Shown here: positions 8,310 through 17,611 of the stretch, piece after piece
How positions within the stretch are numbered: the first letter of the stretch is position 1
Layout: every line of letters begins with the position of its first letter
DNA from: an uncultured Clostridia bacterium
Lineage (GTDB): Bacteria; Bacillota; Clostridia; Oscillospirales; Acutalibacteraceae
NCBI GenBank assembly: GCA_946493765.1
Contig: CAMMAZ010000015.1
Location: 1 to 45,948 of the forward strand
Length of the DNA: 45,948 nt
Direction of reading: 5' to 3'
The notes under the pieces: generated by a model
What the model was told of the DNA's origin: nothing
Seen by the model: only the letters and a program-made list of their open reading frames with translations
Databases searched by the model: none
Program-made: the position numbers and the translations under genes

Positions 8310-8990
8310 TTATTTTTCAATCTTTTTTACCGCTTTATAGCCGAGTCCCCGTACCGACTCGATCTCAAATTCCGGCCATCCTTCAAACCGTTTGCGCAGC
8401 CGTCCGATATGCACGGTAACCGTTTCCCAGCCGCTATCAGAGTCCATACCCCATATTTCATCCATCAGCTGGATCCGGGTGAAAATTTTTCCGGGGTAAG
8501 ACAGCAGTTTATAAAGCAGCATAAATTCTTTTTGCGGCAGCTCCTGTGTTTTTCCGTGACCGGTGACCGTTAAAGAATCATAATCCAAAACGACATCTCC
8601 GATCACGATCTTGCGTTCATTGACGATCTGTGCCCGCCGGAGCAGCGCTTTGATACGCAGCACCATTTCTTCCATGTCTACAGGTTTTGTCATATAATCG
8701 TCGATTCCGGCCTGAAATCCCTTTTTTCGGTCGCTGGCAAGCTGTTTGGCAGAAACCATCAGAATCGGCAGATTGTTTTGCACAGAACGCAAAGTCTCTG
8801 TGAACGTGTAGCCGTCCATGCCCGGCATCATGATATCCAGAATCACCAGGTCAATGTGCTCCTGATCCAGCACGGAAAGTGCGTCTTCTCCGCTTTCGGC
8901 TGTGAAAACGGTAAAATGCTCTGCTTCCAAAACCGCCCGCATTAAAAGTCTTGTGTTTTTATCGTCGTCGACCACTAAAATGTGAAACAT
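8310..8990 (-). CDS. OmpR/PhoB-family response regulator
   Basis: 226 residues. The receiver domain has the acidic pair D8-D9, the phospho-acceptor D52 (VILDIMMPG) and K103 region (SAKQ), and is joined to a winged-helix DNA-binding domain (about 130-226; VHIGRLRKRFE, RGLGYK). It acts with the kinase encoded just downstream. The ATG at 8990 sits 6 bases after GAGGTG; a GTG three codons earlier lies inside that ribosome site. Regulation of the divergent ABC exporter is inferred from position. Confidence 0.93.
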   Translation of the reverse strand: MFHILVVDDDKNTRLLMRAVLEAEHFTVFTAESGEDALSVLDQEHIDLVILDIMMPGMDGYTFTETLRSVQNNLPILMVSAKQLASDRKKGFQAGIDDYMTKPVDMEEMVLRIKALLRRAQIVNERKIVIGDVVLDYDSLTVTGHGKTQELPQKEFMLLYKLLSYPGKIFTRIQLMDEIWGMDSDSGWETVTVHIGRLRKRFEGWPEFEIESVRGLGYKAVKKIEK

Positions 8991-9037
8991 TCCTGTCACC
9001 TCTTGCCGTATATCGTATCATTTAAGTATTTTCTTTT

Positions 9038-9046
9038 ATTATAACA
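9038..9046 (-). promoter_or_regulatory. extended -10 promoter of the two-component operon
   Basis: TGTTATAAT on the minus strand is a perfect -10 with the TGn extension. No good -35 is seen 17 bases upstream, as is usual for extended -10 promoters. Confidence 0.45.
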
Positions 9047-9151
9047 TATCTTCCGCTTTTTTGTATATCTGAATTGTCGGGAAATATGCTAAGTTTCGTT
9101 TCAGTTTAGATTCATTTTGTAACCTTAAAACATTAAACGAAAGGAGTTTTT

Positions 9152-10915
9152 GTGCCGATGCTGAAACTACTAAAAAAACTCACAAAGACAGAATGGGGTC
9201 TGGCTTTTGCCGTGCTTGTCTTTATTGTGACACAAGTCTGGCTAGAGCTTACCATGCCCGACTATATGTCGGAAATCACCGTGCTTGTCCAAACGCCGGG
9301 CAGCGCCATGTCCGATATTTTTGTCGCAGGCGGCAAGATGCTGCTTTGCGCGCTGGGCAGCCTTTTCGCTTCCGTCTGCACCGCCATTTGCGTGTCGAGG
9401 ATTGCTTCCAACTTTGCCGCAAATCTGCGGGGACAACTGTTTGACAAGGTGCAGTCCTTTTCCATGGCGGAGATCGGCCGGTTTTCAACGGCCAGTCTTA
9501 TCACCCGTTCCACCAACGACATCACCCAAATCCAGATGCTGATCGTTATGGGACTGCAGGTCCTGTTCAAAGCGCCGATCACCGCGGTGTGGGCGATCTG
9601 CAAAATCGCGGGGAAAAGCTGGCAATGGACATTCTCAACCGGCGTCGCGGTTGTGATATTGCTGTTGATCGTTGGTGTCTGCGTGCTGCTCGCTTTGCCG
9701 AAGTTTAAAAAGCTGCAGATCCTAACCGATGATTTAAACCGTGTTACACGCGAAAATCTGACCGGCCTGCGGGTTGTCCGTGCCTATAACGCGGAAGATT
9801 ACCAGGAACACAAATTTGAAGTCGCCAACGGTGCGTTGACCAGCACCCACCTGTTCACAAGCCGCACCATGGCCTTTATGATGCCGGGCATTCAGCTTGT
9901 CATGAACGGTCTTTCCCTTGCAGTTTACTGGCTTGGCGCTTATTTGATCGAAAATGCCGGTATGACGGAAAAACTGACGCTGTTTTCGGATATGGTCGTC
10001 TTCTCCCAATATGCCGTTCAGGTGGTTATGGCCTTTATGATGCTGGTCATGATCTCTATCGTTCTGCCGCGTGCCGCCGTTTCCGCCAAAAGAATCAACG
10101 AGGTTTTGGATACGCCTTTATCCATCGAAGACGGCACGTTGACCAAATCCGAACCCGGTCAAAAAGGCGAAGTGGAATTCCGCAATGTCAGTTTCCGCTA
10201 TCCCGATTCGGAAGAATATGTTGTGCAAAATATCACCTTTACCGCGCATAGAGGCGAAACGGTTGCTTTTATCGGCGCAACCGGCTGCGGAAAGAGCACC
10301 ATTGTCAACCTGATCCCGCGTTTTTATGATGCAAGTGAAGGTCAGGTTCTGGTCGACGGTGTGGATGTTCGGGAATATAAGCAAAGTGTGCTGCGCAACA
10401 AAATCGGCTATGTCTCCCAGAAAGCAACACTGTTTTCCGGAACGGTCAAAAGCAATGTCGCTTTTGGCGACAATGGGCAAGACGGCTTTTTGCAAACCGA
10501 TATTGTCGATGCGGTCTATACCGCTCAGGCGAATGATTTTGTTGAAAAAATGCCGGAAACCTATGACGGCTATATTGCGCAGGGCGGTTCCAACCTTTCC
10601 GGCGGTCAAAAACAGCGTCTTTCCATTGCGCGTGCGGTATGCCGCCATCCGGAAATTTTTATTTTCGACGATTCTTTCTCCGCACTGGATTACAAAACCG
10701 ACCGCAAACTGCGGGAAACGCTGAACAAAGAATGCAAAGATGCAACGCGGCTGATCGTCGCGCAACGCATCGGCACCATTCGGGACGCCGATAAAATTAT
10801 CGTCCTTGACGAGGGAAAAACTGCAGGAATGGGTACGCATGATGAATTAATGAAAGACTGTGATGTTTATCAGCAGATCGCCTATTCTCAGCTCTCAAAG
10901 GAGGAATTGGCATAA
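9152..10915 (+). CDS. ABC exporter half-transporter, degenerate-site subunit
   Basis: 587 residues: six-helix exporter membrane domain (about 15-310) fused to an ATPase domain. Walker A is GATGCGKST (375-383) and the signature LSGGQ (482-486) is intact. After the Walker B Asp D506 comes D507 instead of the catalytic Glu, and the H-loop His is Q538. Its own ATP site should therefore hydrolyse poorly, as in LmrC- or TM287-like subunits of heterodimeric exporters. The GTG start lies 5 bases after AAGGAG. The stop overlaps the next start by one base (TAATG), so the two halves are translationally coupled. Cargo is unknown; drugs, lipids or peptides are possible. Confidence 0.93.
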   Translation: MPMLKLLKKLTKTEWGLAFAVLVFIVTQVWLELTMPDYMSEITVLVQTPGSAMSDIFVAGGKMLLCALGSLFASVCTAICVSRIASNFAANLRGQLFDKVQSFSMAEIGRFSTASLITRSTNDITQIQMLIVMGLQVLFKAPITAVWAICKIAGKSWQWTFSTGVAVVILLLIVGVCVLLALPKFKKLQILTDDLNRVTRENLTGLRVVRAYNAEDYQEHKFEVANGALTSTHLFTSRTMAFMMPGIQLVMNGLSLAVYWLGAYLIENAGMTEKLTLFSDMVVFSQYAVQVVMAFMMLVMISIVLPRAAVSAKRINEVLDTPLSIEDGTLTKSEPGQKGEVEFRNVSFRYPDSEEYVVQNITFTAHRGETVAFIGATGCGKSTIVNLIPRFYDASEGQVLVDGVDVREYKQSVLRNKIGYVSQKATLFSGTVKSNVAFGDNGQDGFLQTDIVDAVYTAQANDFVEKMPETYDGYIAQGGSNLSGGQKQRLSIARAVCRHPEIFIFDDSFSALDYKTDRKLRETLNKECKDATRLIVAQRIGTIRDADKIIVLDEGKTAGMGTHDELMKDCDVYQQIAYSQLSKEELA

Positions 10916-12747
10916 TGGAAAACAAAGCATATACAACCCACCAACATCGAGGCCCCAGAGGGCATCACGGTATGGGCGGCGGTGAAAAGTCCAAGGACTT
11001 TAAAGGCGCTTGGGCGAAACTCATTCGCTACTGCAACAAATACTGGGCGGTTATCATCATCGCCATTATCTGCGCGATTGCAGGAACTGCCTTAACGCTG
11101 ATCGGCCCGGATAAGCTTTCTGATTTAACAGATCTGATCACAGACGGTCTTTTGACCGGTATTGATTTGGAAGCCGTTGCAGCCGTCGGATTTACCCTGG
11201 TTGCTTTTTACGCATCAAGCGCCGTTTTGTCCGGCATTCAGGGATGGATCATGGCGACGGTTACCCAGCGGGTTTCTAAAAATTTGCGCAGCGATATTTC
11301 CAAAAAAATCAACCGTCTTCCCATGTGGTATTACAACGGCACCTCCACCGGCGATATCCTCTCCCGTGTGACAAACGACGTGGATACCATTGCGCAGTCT
11401 CTAAATCAAAGCGTGGGAACGCTGGTTTCCGCAGTGACGCTGCTGATTGGTTCTCTGATCATGATGTTGATTACCGATGTGATCATGACTGTCACTGCAA
11501 TTGTCGCAACGCTGATCGGTTTTGCACTGATGTTGGTGATTATGAGTCATTCACAGAAATATTTCGCCCGGCAGCAAAAGCATTTGGGTGAAATTAACGG
11601 TCACATTGAAGAGATCTATGCCGGTCACACCGTTGTGAAAGCCTATAACGGCGAAGCCGCTTCCAAAAAAACATTTGATGAAATGAACGACAAGCTGCGG
11701 GGCAGCATGTTCAGGGCCCAATGCCTGTCGGGTCTGATGATGCCGTTGATGACCTTCATCGGCAACTTTGGCTATGTCGCCGTCTGTATCGTCGGCGCTG
11801 CTCTTGCCATGAACGATCATATCACCTTTGGCGTTATCGTCGCGTTTATGATGTATGTCCGCTACTTTACCCAGCCGCTTTCTCAGATCGCGCAGGCTAT
11901 GCAGACGCTGCAATCCGCCGCTGCGGCCGGAGAACGTGTGTTTGAATTTTTGGAAGCTGAAGAAATGGCGGATGAAAGCAAAAAAACCGCGAAACTGGAA
12001 AAAGCAAAAGGCTATGTGGAATTCGATCATGTCAAATTCGGCTATGAAGATTCCGATAAAATCATCATCCACGATTTCTCCGCAAAGGCAAAGCCGGGCC
12101 AGAAAATTGCTATTGTCGGTCCGACCGGCGCCGGCAAGACCACCATGGTCAATCTGCTGATGCGGTTCCATGAAATTCAGGGCGGCGATATTCGTATCGA
12201 CGGCATCTCCACCAAAGATTTAAAGCGCGAAGATGTGCATTCCCAGTTTTGCATGGTATTGCAGGATACCTGGCTGTTTGAAGGAACGGTGCGGGAAAAT
12301 CTGATCTATTGCACGCAAGGGGCGGATGATGAAAAAATGAAAGCCGCCTGTAAGGCTGTCGGACTGGATCACTTTATCCGCACGCTCCCGCATGGTTATG
12401 ACACGGTGCTCAATGATCAGGTCAGTCTGTCGCAGGGACAAAAGCAGCAGCTCACGATTGCGCGGGCGATGATCGCTGATAAACCTATGCTGATTTTGGA
12501 TGAAGCAACCAGCTCTGTGGACACGCGAACCGAATTGCAAATTCAAAACGCAATGGATGCGCTCATGCAGAACCGTACCTCCTTTGTGATTGCGCACCGG
12601 CTTTCTACCATTAAAAATTCCGATCTGATTCTTGTGATGAAAGACGGCGATATCATTGAAAGCGGAACGCATGATGAGCTACTGGCAAAAGGCGGATTCT
12701 ACGCCGATCTTTATAACAGTCAGTTTGAAGGCGCATCCGCATCATGA
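10915..12747 (+). CDS. ABC exporter half-transporter, catalytic subunit
   Basis: 610 residues, with a His/Gly-rich N-terminal extension, six-helix membrane domain (about 40-330) and ATPase domain. Walker A GPTGAGKTT (402-410), catalytic E530 (LILDEATSS) and switch H561 (IAHRLST) are complete, but the signature is LSQGQ (505-509). Paired with the upstream subunit this gives one good ATP site (this Walker A/B plus the partner LSGGQ) and one degenerate site. The start overlaps the previous stop and has AAAGGAGG upstream. The divergent two-component system may regulate it. Confidence 0.94.
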   Translation: MENKAYTTHQHRGPRGHHGMGGGEKSKDFKGAWAKLIRYCNKYWAVIIIAIICAIAGTALTLIGPDKLSDLTDLITDGLLTGIDLEAVAAVGFTLVAFYASSAVLSGIQGWIMATVTQRVSKNLRSDISKKINRLPMWYYNGTSTGDILSRVTNDVDTIAQSLNQSVGTLVSAVTLLIGSLIMMLITDVIMTVTAIVATLIGFALMLVIMSHSQKYFARQQKHLGEINGHIEEIYAGHTVVKAYNGEAASKKTFDEMNDKLRGSMFRAQCLSGLMMPLMTFIGNFGYVAVCIVGAALAMNDHITFGVIVAFMMYVRYFTQPLSQIAQAMQTLQSAAAAGERVFEFLEAEEMADESKKTAKLEKAKGYVEFDHVKFGYEDSDKIIIHDFSAKAKPGQKIAIVGPTGAGKTTMVNLLMRFHEIQGGDIRIDGISTKDLKREDVHSQFCMVLQDTWLFEGTVRENLIYCTQGADDEKMKAACKAVGLDHFIRTLPHGYDTVLNDQVSLSQGQKQQLTIARAMIADKPMLILDEATSSVDTRTELQIQNAMDALMQNRTSFVIAHRLSTIKNSDLILVMKDGDIIESGTHDELLAKGGFYADLYNSQFEGASAS

Positions 12748-12807
12748 AATGTGTGGTTGCAAAATGGTGTTGCGCAAAACAACCGGAATGGAGGAAATGA
12801 TGAATAT

Positions 12808-13416
12808 ATGAAATGCAATTATCTCACAATCGAACGGGAATACGGCAGCGGCGGAACAAAAATCGCCCGCCGTTTGGCGCAAGAGTGTTCCGTTGCCTGC
12901 TATGGATCGGAAATCTTAGAAGCAGTATCAAAAAAGTATGACATCCCTGTCAAGCAAATCCAGGATTATGAGGAATCCGTTTCCAGCAGTTTTTTATATT
13001 CCCTTTTTGCCATCGGACGGATGCAGTCCGGCGATAATGATCTGCTGACAAAAGAAGGACATATTTTTGTCGCGGAACAGGCGATCATTCGCAACCTGTG
13101 TGCAAACGGACCGGCTGTCTTTTTGGGGCATTGTGCCGCCCAGGCGCTTAAAGACTGCAAGGGGGTCGTGAATGTTTTCATTCGCTGTTCCGATCAGGAA
13201 GAAAAGAAAAAACGCATCATAACGGATTACGGTATCAACGAAGCGCAGGTCGAAGCTACGATAAAACGCTTTGATAAAAAGCGTGCAAATTATTATTACG
13301 CCAACACCACAAAGCGTTGGAACGATCCATCCAATTATGATATCATGCTGGATTCTGCCAAATTAGGCGTCGAAGGCTGTGTGTCGCTGCTCAAAGGTTT
13401 GTTTACAGCGGGATGA
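12808..13416 (+). CDS. Cytidylate kinase-like family protein
   Basis: About 202 residues. The N-terminus YLTIEREYGSGGTKIARRLA is the glycine-rich phosphate loop of the cytidylate-kinase-like family common in Clostridia, and a KRIIT..GI lid region follows near residue 130. True CMP kinase is usually a different, longer gene, so nucleotide or other small-molecule phosphorylation is only inferred. The ATG at 12808 fits the family N-terminus; GGAGG lies 13 bases upstream, rather far. It is 60 bases behind the ABC exporter and may be co-transcribed with it. Confidence 0.75.
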   Translation: MKCNYLTIEREYGSGGTKIARRLAQECSVACYGSEILEAVSKKYDIPVKQIQDYEESVSSSFLYSLFAIGRMQSGDNDLLTKEGHIFVAEQAIIRNLCANGPAVFLGHCAAQALKDCKGVVNVFIRCSDQEEKKKRIITDYGINEAQVEATIKRFDKKRANYYYANTTKRWNDPSNYDIMLDSAKLGVEGCVSLLKGLFTAG

Positions 13417-13434
13417 TACAAATATTGAAATAGC

Positions 13435-13467
13435 AAAACGAGCCGTCCGGTTTGGACGACTCGTTTT
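13435..13467. terminator. terminator between cytidylate-kinase-like gene and transketolase
   Basis: AAAACGAGCCGTCC and GGACGACTCGTTTT form a long stem with one mismatch. T runs leave on both strands, between convergent genes. Confidence 0.8.
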
Positions 13468-13481
13468 CATTTTTCTATTTT

Positions 13482-14426
13482 TTATTTTTGCAGCAGTGCT
13501 TCTGCTTTTTTCGCAATGTTATCCGCAGTGAAGCCATAATATTGCAGCAGTTCCGCCGCCGAGCCGGACATGCCAAACGCATCCTCCATGCCGATGCGAA
13601 TCACTTTGGTCGGCAGCTGCTCACACAGCAATTCACACACAGCGCTGCCCAGTCCGCCGATAACAGAATGTTCCTCCGCCACAATAACGGCTTTGGTCTT
13701 TGCGGCAGACGCCAAAATCGTTTCCGCATCCAACGGCTTAATGGTATGCACATTAATGACTTCGGCGGAAATTCCCTTTTCTTTGAGCAGTCCCGCCGCG
13801 ATCTTCGCTTCATTGACCAATAAACCGGTCGCAATGATCGTGACATCGCCGCCATCGATCAGCTTCACCGCTTTTCCGGTTTCAAACCGATAGGTTTTTT
13901 CATCGTTGAAAACCGGCACCGCAAACCGGCCAAACCGCATATAAACCGGACCGTCGATCTCAGCTGCCGCCAAAACAGCCGCTTTGGCTTCCACCGCATC
14001 CGCCGGATTGATAATCGTCATACCCGGAATGGTGCGCATGAGCGCAATATCTTCGTTGCACTGGTGTGTCGCGCCATCCTCTCCGACGGAAATTCCCGCA
14101 TGTGTCGCGCCGATTTTGACCGGCAGGTGCGGGTATCCGATGGAGTTGCGAACCTGTTCAAACGCACGGCCGCTAGCGAACATCGCAAAGCTGCTGGCAA
14201 ACACAAGTTTTCCGGTTGCAGCAAGTCCCGCAGCGATACCCATCATATTTTGTTCCGCAATGCCGCAGTCCACAAAACGGTCAGGAAATGCTTTTTTAAA
14301 CATCCCCGTTTTAGTTGCCGCTGCAAGGTCCGCATCCAGCACGACCAGATTTTCATTTTGTTCTCCGAGCGCTAAAAGTCCTTCGCCATAGCCCTCGCGC
14401 GTTGCTTTTTTAATGATTTCCGCCAT
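13482..14426 (-). CDS. Transketolase, C-terminal subunit
   Basis: 314 residues covering the pyrimidine-binding and C-terminal domains of transketolase. The catalytic Glu that activates thiamine diphosphate is in DCGIAEQNMMG, and the tail carries IRIGMEDAFGMSG. With the upstream gene it forms one split transketolase that moves two-carbon units in the pentose phosphate pathway. The start lies 3 bases after the partner's stop, with GGAGGG inside the partner's last codons, so both halves are co-translated. Split transketolases are common in Clostridia and archaea. Confidence 0.93.
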   Translation of the reverse strand: MAEIIKKATREGYGEGLLALGEQNENLVVLDADLAAATKTGMFKKAFPDRFVDCGIAEQNMMGIAAGLAATGKLVFASSFAMFASGRAFEQVRNSIGYPHLPVKIGATHAGISVGEDGATHQCNEDIALMRTIPGMTIINPADAVEAKAAVLAAAEIDGPVYMRFGRFAVPVFNDEKTYRFETGKAVKLIDGGDVTIIATGLLVNEAKIAAGLLKEKGISAEVINVHTIKPLDAETILASAAKTKAVIVAEEHSVIGGLGSAVCELLCEQLPTKVIRIGMEDAFGMSGSAAELLQYYGFTADNIAKKAEALLQK

Positions 14427-14429
14427 TTT

Positions 14430-15272
14430 TTAGCCCTCCATTGCCGCCAGTGCAGCGTTCAGTTCTTCCATTGCCGTTGCATATTGTTCCGCGTTCGGCG
14501 CAGTGCCGTGCCAACCGCAGGCATTCTCCATAAAGGAAACGCCTTTTCCTTTCACCGTCTTGCCGACGATACAGGTCGGTTTGCCTTTATAAGCGCGCGC
14601 CGCTGCATATGCATCCTCGATCGCCTGCAGATCGTTTCCGTCGATATTGATGACATTCCATCCGAAAGCCTTGAATTTTTCATCGATCGGCATCGGGGAA
14701 ACCACTTCGTCCAACGTCCCGTCGATCTGCAAATTGTTATAATCCACAAACGCAACCAAATTATCGAGCTTTCTAAATCCGGCAAACATCGCCGCTTCCC
14801 AGACCTGTCCTTCCTCGATCTCGCCATCGCCCAAGATCGCATAGACCCGATAGTCTTTTCCCGACATTTTGGCCGACAACGCCATGCCGCACGCCGCGGA
14901 AATGCCCTGTCCTAACGAACCGGTGCTCATGTCCACGCCCGGAATATGTTTCATATCCGGATGGCCCTGCAGCAGCTGATTGATTTTACGCAGCTTTTTG
15001 ATTTCATCCAGCGGGAAAAAACCTTTGAGTGCAAGCGCGGCATAAAGCGCAGGCGCCGCATGCCCTTTGGACAGCACCAGCCTGTCTCTGTCCGGATCGT
15101 CGGGGTGTTTGGGATCCACCCGCATCTCTCCGTTATAAAGCCATGCCAAAACCTCGGCAACAGACAAGGATCCGCCGGGATGTCCCGCTTTTGCATTGTA
15201 GGTGCCCTCAATCACACCCATGCGGATCTTCAATGCAAAAATCTCCAGGTCTTTTCTTACATTTTTATCCAT
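14430..15272 (-). CDS. Transketolase, N-terminal subunit
   Basis: 280 residues: the thiamine-diphosphate-binding half. GHPGGSLS binds cofactor and substrate, and GDGEIEEGQVWEA...NLVAFVDYNNLQIDG is the ThDP/Mg motif (GDG..NN). The ATG at 15272 was chosen because GGAG lies 6 bases upstream; an earlier in-frame start at 15299 has no ribosome site. First gene of the split transketolase pair. Confidence 0.93.
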   Translation of the reverse strand: MDKNVRKDLEIFALKIRMGVIEGTYNAKAGHPGGSLSVAEVLAWLYNGEMRVDPKHPDDPDRDRLVLSKGHAAPALYAALALKGFFPLDEIKKLRKINQLLQGHPDMKHIPGVDMSTGSLGQGISAACGMALSAKMSGKDYRVYAILGDGEIEEGQVWEAAMFAGFRKLDNLVAFVDYNNLQIDGTLDEVVSPMPIDEKFKAFGWNVINIDGNDLQAIEDAYAAARAYKGKPTCIVGKTVKGKGVSFMENACGWHGTAPNAEQYATAMEELNAALAAMEG

Positions 15273-15339
15273 TTTTAGCTCCATTCCGTTGCACTGCAAC
15301 TTTTTTTAGACTCTATATCAAAAACAGCACCAGCCGTTT

Positions 15340-16149
15340 TTATAAACCCATCACATACTCCACAAATTCGGCAAAACCGCCCTGCGCGCAGGTCTTTTTG
15401 GTCACATAGTCCGCCGTTTGCTTTAAATCCTCCGGCGCATCGGCGACACAGGCGCCAATAGATGCACTTTGGATCATCTCAAGATCGTTGTAATAATTGC
15501 CGATGGTATAAATCTTATGCTCCGCAACGCCCAGCATTTGCGCTAATTTTCGCACTGCGGTTCCTTTATCGGTATCCGGGCGGACAAACTCGGTAAACAC
15601 CCGGCTGGTAAAAATCATGCGAACTGATGCGGGCAATATCGTCTTTGCGAAATCCCGCACAATGTCGATTTGTTCCGGTTTGTCGGTAATCAACAGTTTC
15701 GACCAAGATAATTGTTCCACTTCCTCAAAATCCGCCAAAACGCAGGGAACCTGCTCATAATGCAGATGTTCTTTGACCACATCGTTTAGCTGCAAAACAT
15801 AAATTTGTTCATCACAATAAACTTCAATGCCGCACTTAGGAAATTTTTCATGAATTTCTTTGGTGAACGATTTGATTTCATCCGACAGATAGACCGAAAA
15901 CAAAAGTTTATTGTTTTGATAGTCATAGATCGAATGGCCGTTGTTGGCAATCGCGGGGCAACTTGTTTTGATTTTTTGTGCCAGCGGACGCGCAGTGGAA
16001 ATACCTCTTCCCGTCGCAAAGGTGAAATGCCCGCCAAGCGACATAAATTTTGCAATCGCCTGTTCATTTTGCGGAATCATATGATTCTGGTTTTCGTATA
16101 ACGTGCCGTCTAAATCGGTGACGATCAAAGCATCGTCGAATCGTTTCAT
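15340..16149 (-). CDS. HAD-superfamily phosphatase, Cof type
   Basis: 269 residues. Motif I is VTDLDGTL with the nucleophile Asp. Motif II (ATGRG), a C2B cap, and motifs III/IV near GTAVRKLAQ and YTIGNYYNDLEM follow. The last of these has N where Cof proteins usually have GD-xxND, a small oddity. The family dephosphorylates sugar phosphates, FMN or similar small molecules; the substrate is unknown here. The start overlaps the stop of the RluD-like gene by 4 bases, so it is the tail of the long array. Confidence 0.87.
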   Translation of the reverse strand: MKRFDDALIVTDLDGTLYENQNHMIPQNEQAIAKFMSLGGHFTFATGRGISTARPLAQKIKTSCPAIANNGHSIYDYQNNKLLFSVYLSDEIKSFTKEIHEKFPKCGIEVYCDEQIYVLQLNDVVKEHLHYEQVPCVLADFEEVEQLSWSKLLITDKPEQIDIVRDFAKTILPASVRMIFTSRVFTEFVRPDTDKGTAVRKLAQMLGVAEHKIYTIGNYYNDLEMIQSASIGACVADAPEDLKQTADYVTKKTCAQGGFAEFVEYVMGL

Positions 16150-17069
16150 GCGTTGCTCCTGTCCAATTTTTCTAAGAATGCTGTGAAATATTCCGGCAGC
16201 TCACTTGTAAATTCCATATACTGCCCGTTGGGATGCACAAAACCGATGGTTTTCGCATGCAGGCACTGACCGGAAAAGGATTTGACCGGTACTCCGCCAT
16301 AAAGCGTGTCCCCCGCAACCGGGCGGCCGATCGACGCCATATGCACCCGGATTTGGTGTGTGCGCCCGGTCTGCAATGTCAGCCGCAGGTGGGTGAAACG
16401 GTTGTAGCGCTTGAGCACAGTGTAATGCGTGACCGCGGGTTTTGCGTTTTTATCCGTGACCGCCATTTGTTTGCGCTTAATTGGATGACGGCCGATTGGC
16501 GCATCAATGGTGCCGGCATCGTCTTTCATCACGCCGCAGACCACCGCTTCATATTCCCTTTTAAAGCTGTGCGCTTTGATCTGCTGGGCCAAAACCCGGT
16601 GCGCCGCATCGTTTTTGGCGACGATCAAAAGACCGCTGGTGTCTTTATCGATCCGGTGCACAATCCCCGGACGGATCACGCCGTTGATGCCGGAAAGCGA
16701 ATCGCCGCAGTGGTAAAGCAATGCGTTGACTAACGTTCCGTTGGGATTGCCGGGCGCAGGATGCACCACCATGCCCTTTGGTTTATTGACGACCAAAAGA
16801 TCGTTATCTTCATAAACAATTTGAAGCGGAATATTCTCAGGCATCGCTTTATCCGAAACCGGTTCCGGCAATTGCACCACTAATCGATCGCCTTTTTTGA
16901 GTTTTGTGCTTTTCTGCACCGGTTTACCGCCAATCAAAACTTGTCTTTGTTCAATCAAATGTGAAATTGCCGACCGGGTGAATTCCGGCAGCGCATTGGC
17001 GATCACCTTATCCGCGCGCTGCGGCAAATCGCAATCGACAAGGATTTCCCTTTCATTCGGTTTGCTCAT
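16146..17069 (-). CDS. RluA/RluD-family RNA pseudouridine synthase
   Basis: 307 residues: an N-terminal S4 RNA-binding domain (about 14-70) and the pseudouridine synthase domain with HRIDKDTSGLLIVAKN, where the Asp is the catalytic nucleophile. RluD-type enzymes isomerise uridines in helix 69 of 23S rRNA. RluD itself versus another RluA paralogue cannot be decided by eye. It overlaps lspA by 17 bases, an order (lspA then rluD-like) shared by many Firmicutes. Confidence 0.92.
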   Translation of the reverse strand: MSKPNEREILVDCDLPQRADKVIANALPEFTRSAISHLIEQRQVLIGGKPVQKSTKLKKGDRLVVQLPEPVSDKAMPENIPLQIVYEDNDLLVVNKPKGMVVHPAPGNPNGTLVNALLYHCGDSLSGINGVIRPGIVHRIDKDTSGLLIVAKNDAAHRVLAQQIKAHSFKREYEAVVCGVMKDDAGTIDAPIGRHPIKRKQMAVTDKNAKPAVTHYTVLKRYNRFTHLRLTLQTGRTHQIRVHMASIGRPVAGDTLYGGVPVKSFSGQCLHAKTIGFVHPNGQYMEFTSELPEYFTAFLEKLDRSNA

Positions 17070-17544
17070 TTTTACCCTTTCCGGCTTCCTTAAAAATGTC
17101 GATCAGCAGATACAGCACCAGTAAACAGCAGCCAATGACCACACAGCAGTCGGCGATATTAAAGGTGTAAAACTGCATAAAGACAAAATCGATAAAATCA
17201 ATGACATAGCCGCGGCACACGCGGTCGATCATATTGCCGATACCGCCGGAAACAATCAGCATCAATGCATAAATCACCATTTTGGAGCGTGTTTTGGAAC
17301 GGATGAAAAACACGATCGCCGCAAGCAGAAAAATGGTCGTTGTCGTCATAAAAATCCATCGCTGATCTGCAAAAAGGCCGAATGCCGCACCTTCGTTTTC
17401 CACATATTCAAATTGAATCAAATGCGGTATCACTAAAATCCCTTCATGGCGCGGCAGATAGGCATACACCAAAAGTTTAGATACCTGGTCGATCACCAGC
17501 AACACGGCGGCCATGATCACTGCCGCCCACTTATGTTTTTTCAC
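17053..17544 (-). CDS. lspA: Lipoprotein signal peptidase (signal peptidase II)
   Basis: 163 residues, four membrane helices. The two catalytic aspartates are D107 in GNMIDR and D132 in FNIAD; NEGAAFG is also conserved. The enzyme cuts prolipoprotein signal peptides in front of the lipid-modified Cys, and three clients are encoded in this window (32371-33561, 40166-41740 and the glucanase). The GTG start follows AAAGGGG. It sits downstream of divIVA as in Bacillus. Confidence 0.95.
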   Translation of the reverse strand: MKKHKWAAVIMAAVLLVIDQVSKLLVYAYLPRHEGILVIPHLIQFEYVENEGAAFGLFADQRWIFMTTTTIFLLAAIVFFIRSKTRSKMVIYALMLIVSGGIGNMIDRVCRGYVIDFIDFVFMQFYTFNIADCCVVIGCCLLVLYLLIDIFKEAGKGKNEQTE

Positions 17545-17611
17545 TTAAAATCCCCTTTGACCAAATCACAGACAAATCTGCCTGCAACATTCCATCACAG
17601 GCAGATATTTT

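Noticed and set aside
17576..17606. Hairpin (ATCTGCCTG / CAGGCAGAT) between divIVA and lspA as a terminator
   Set aside because: The T run is weak in the direction of transcription and the genes are expected to be co-transcribed; it may only slow transcription.
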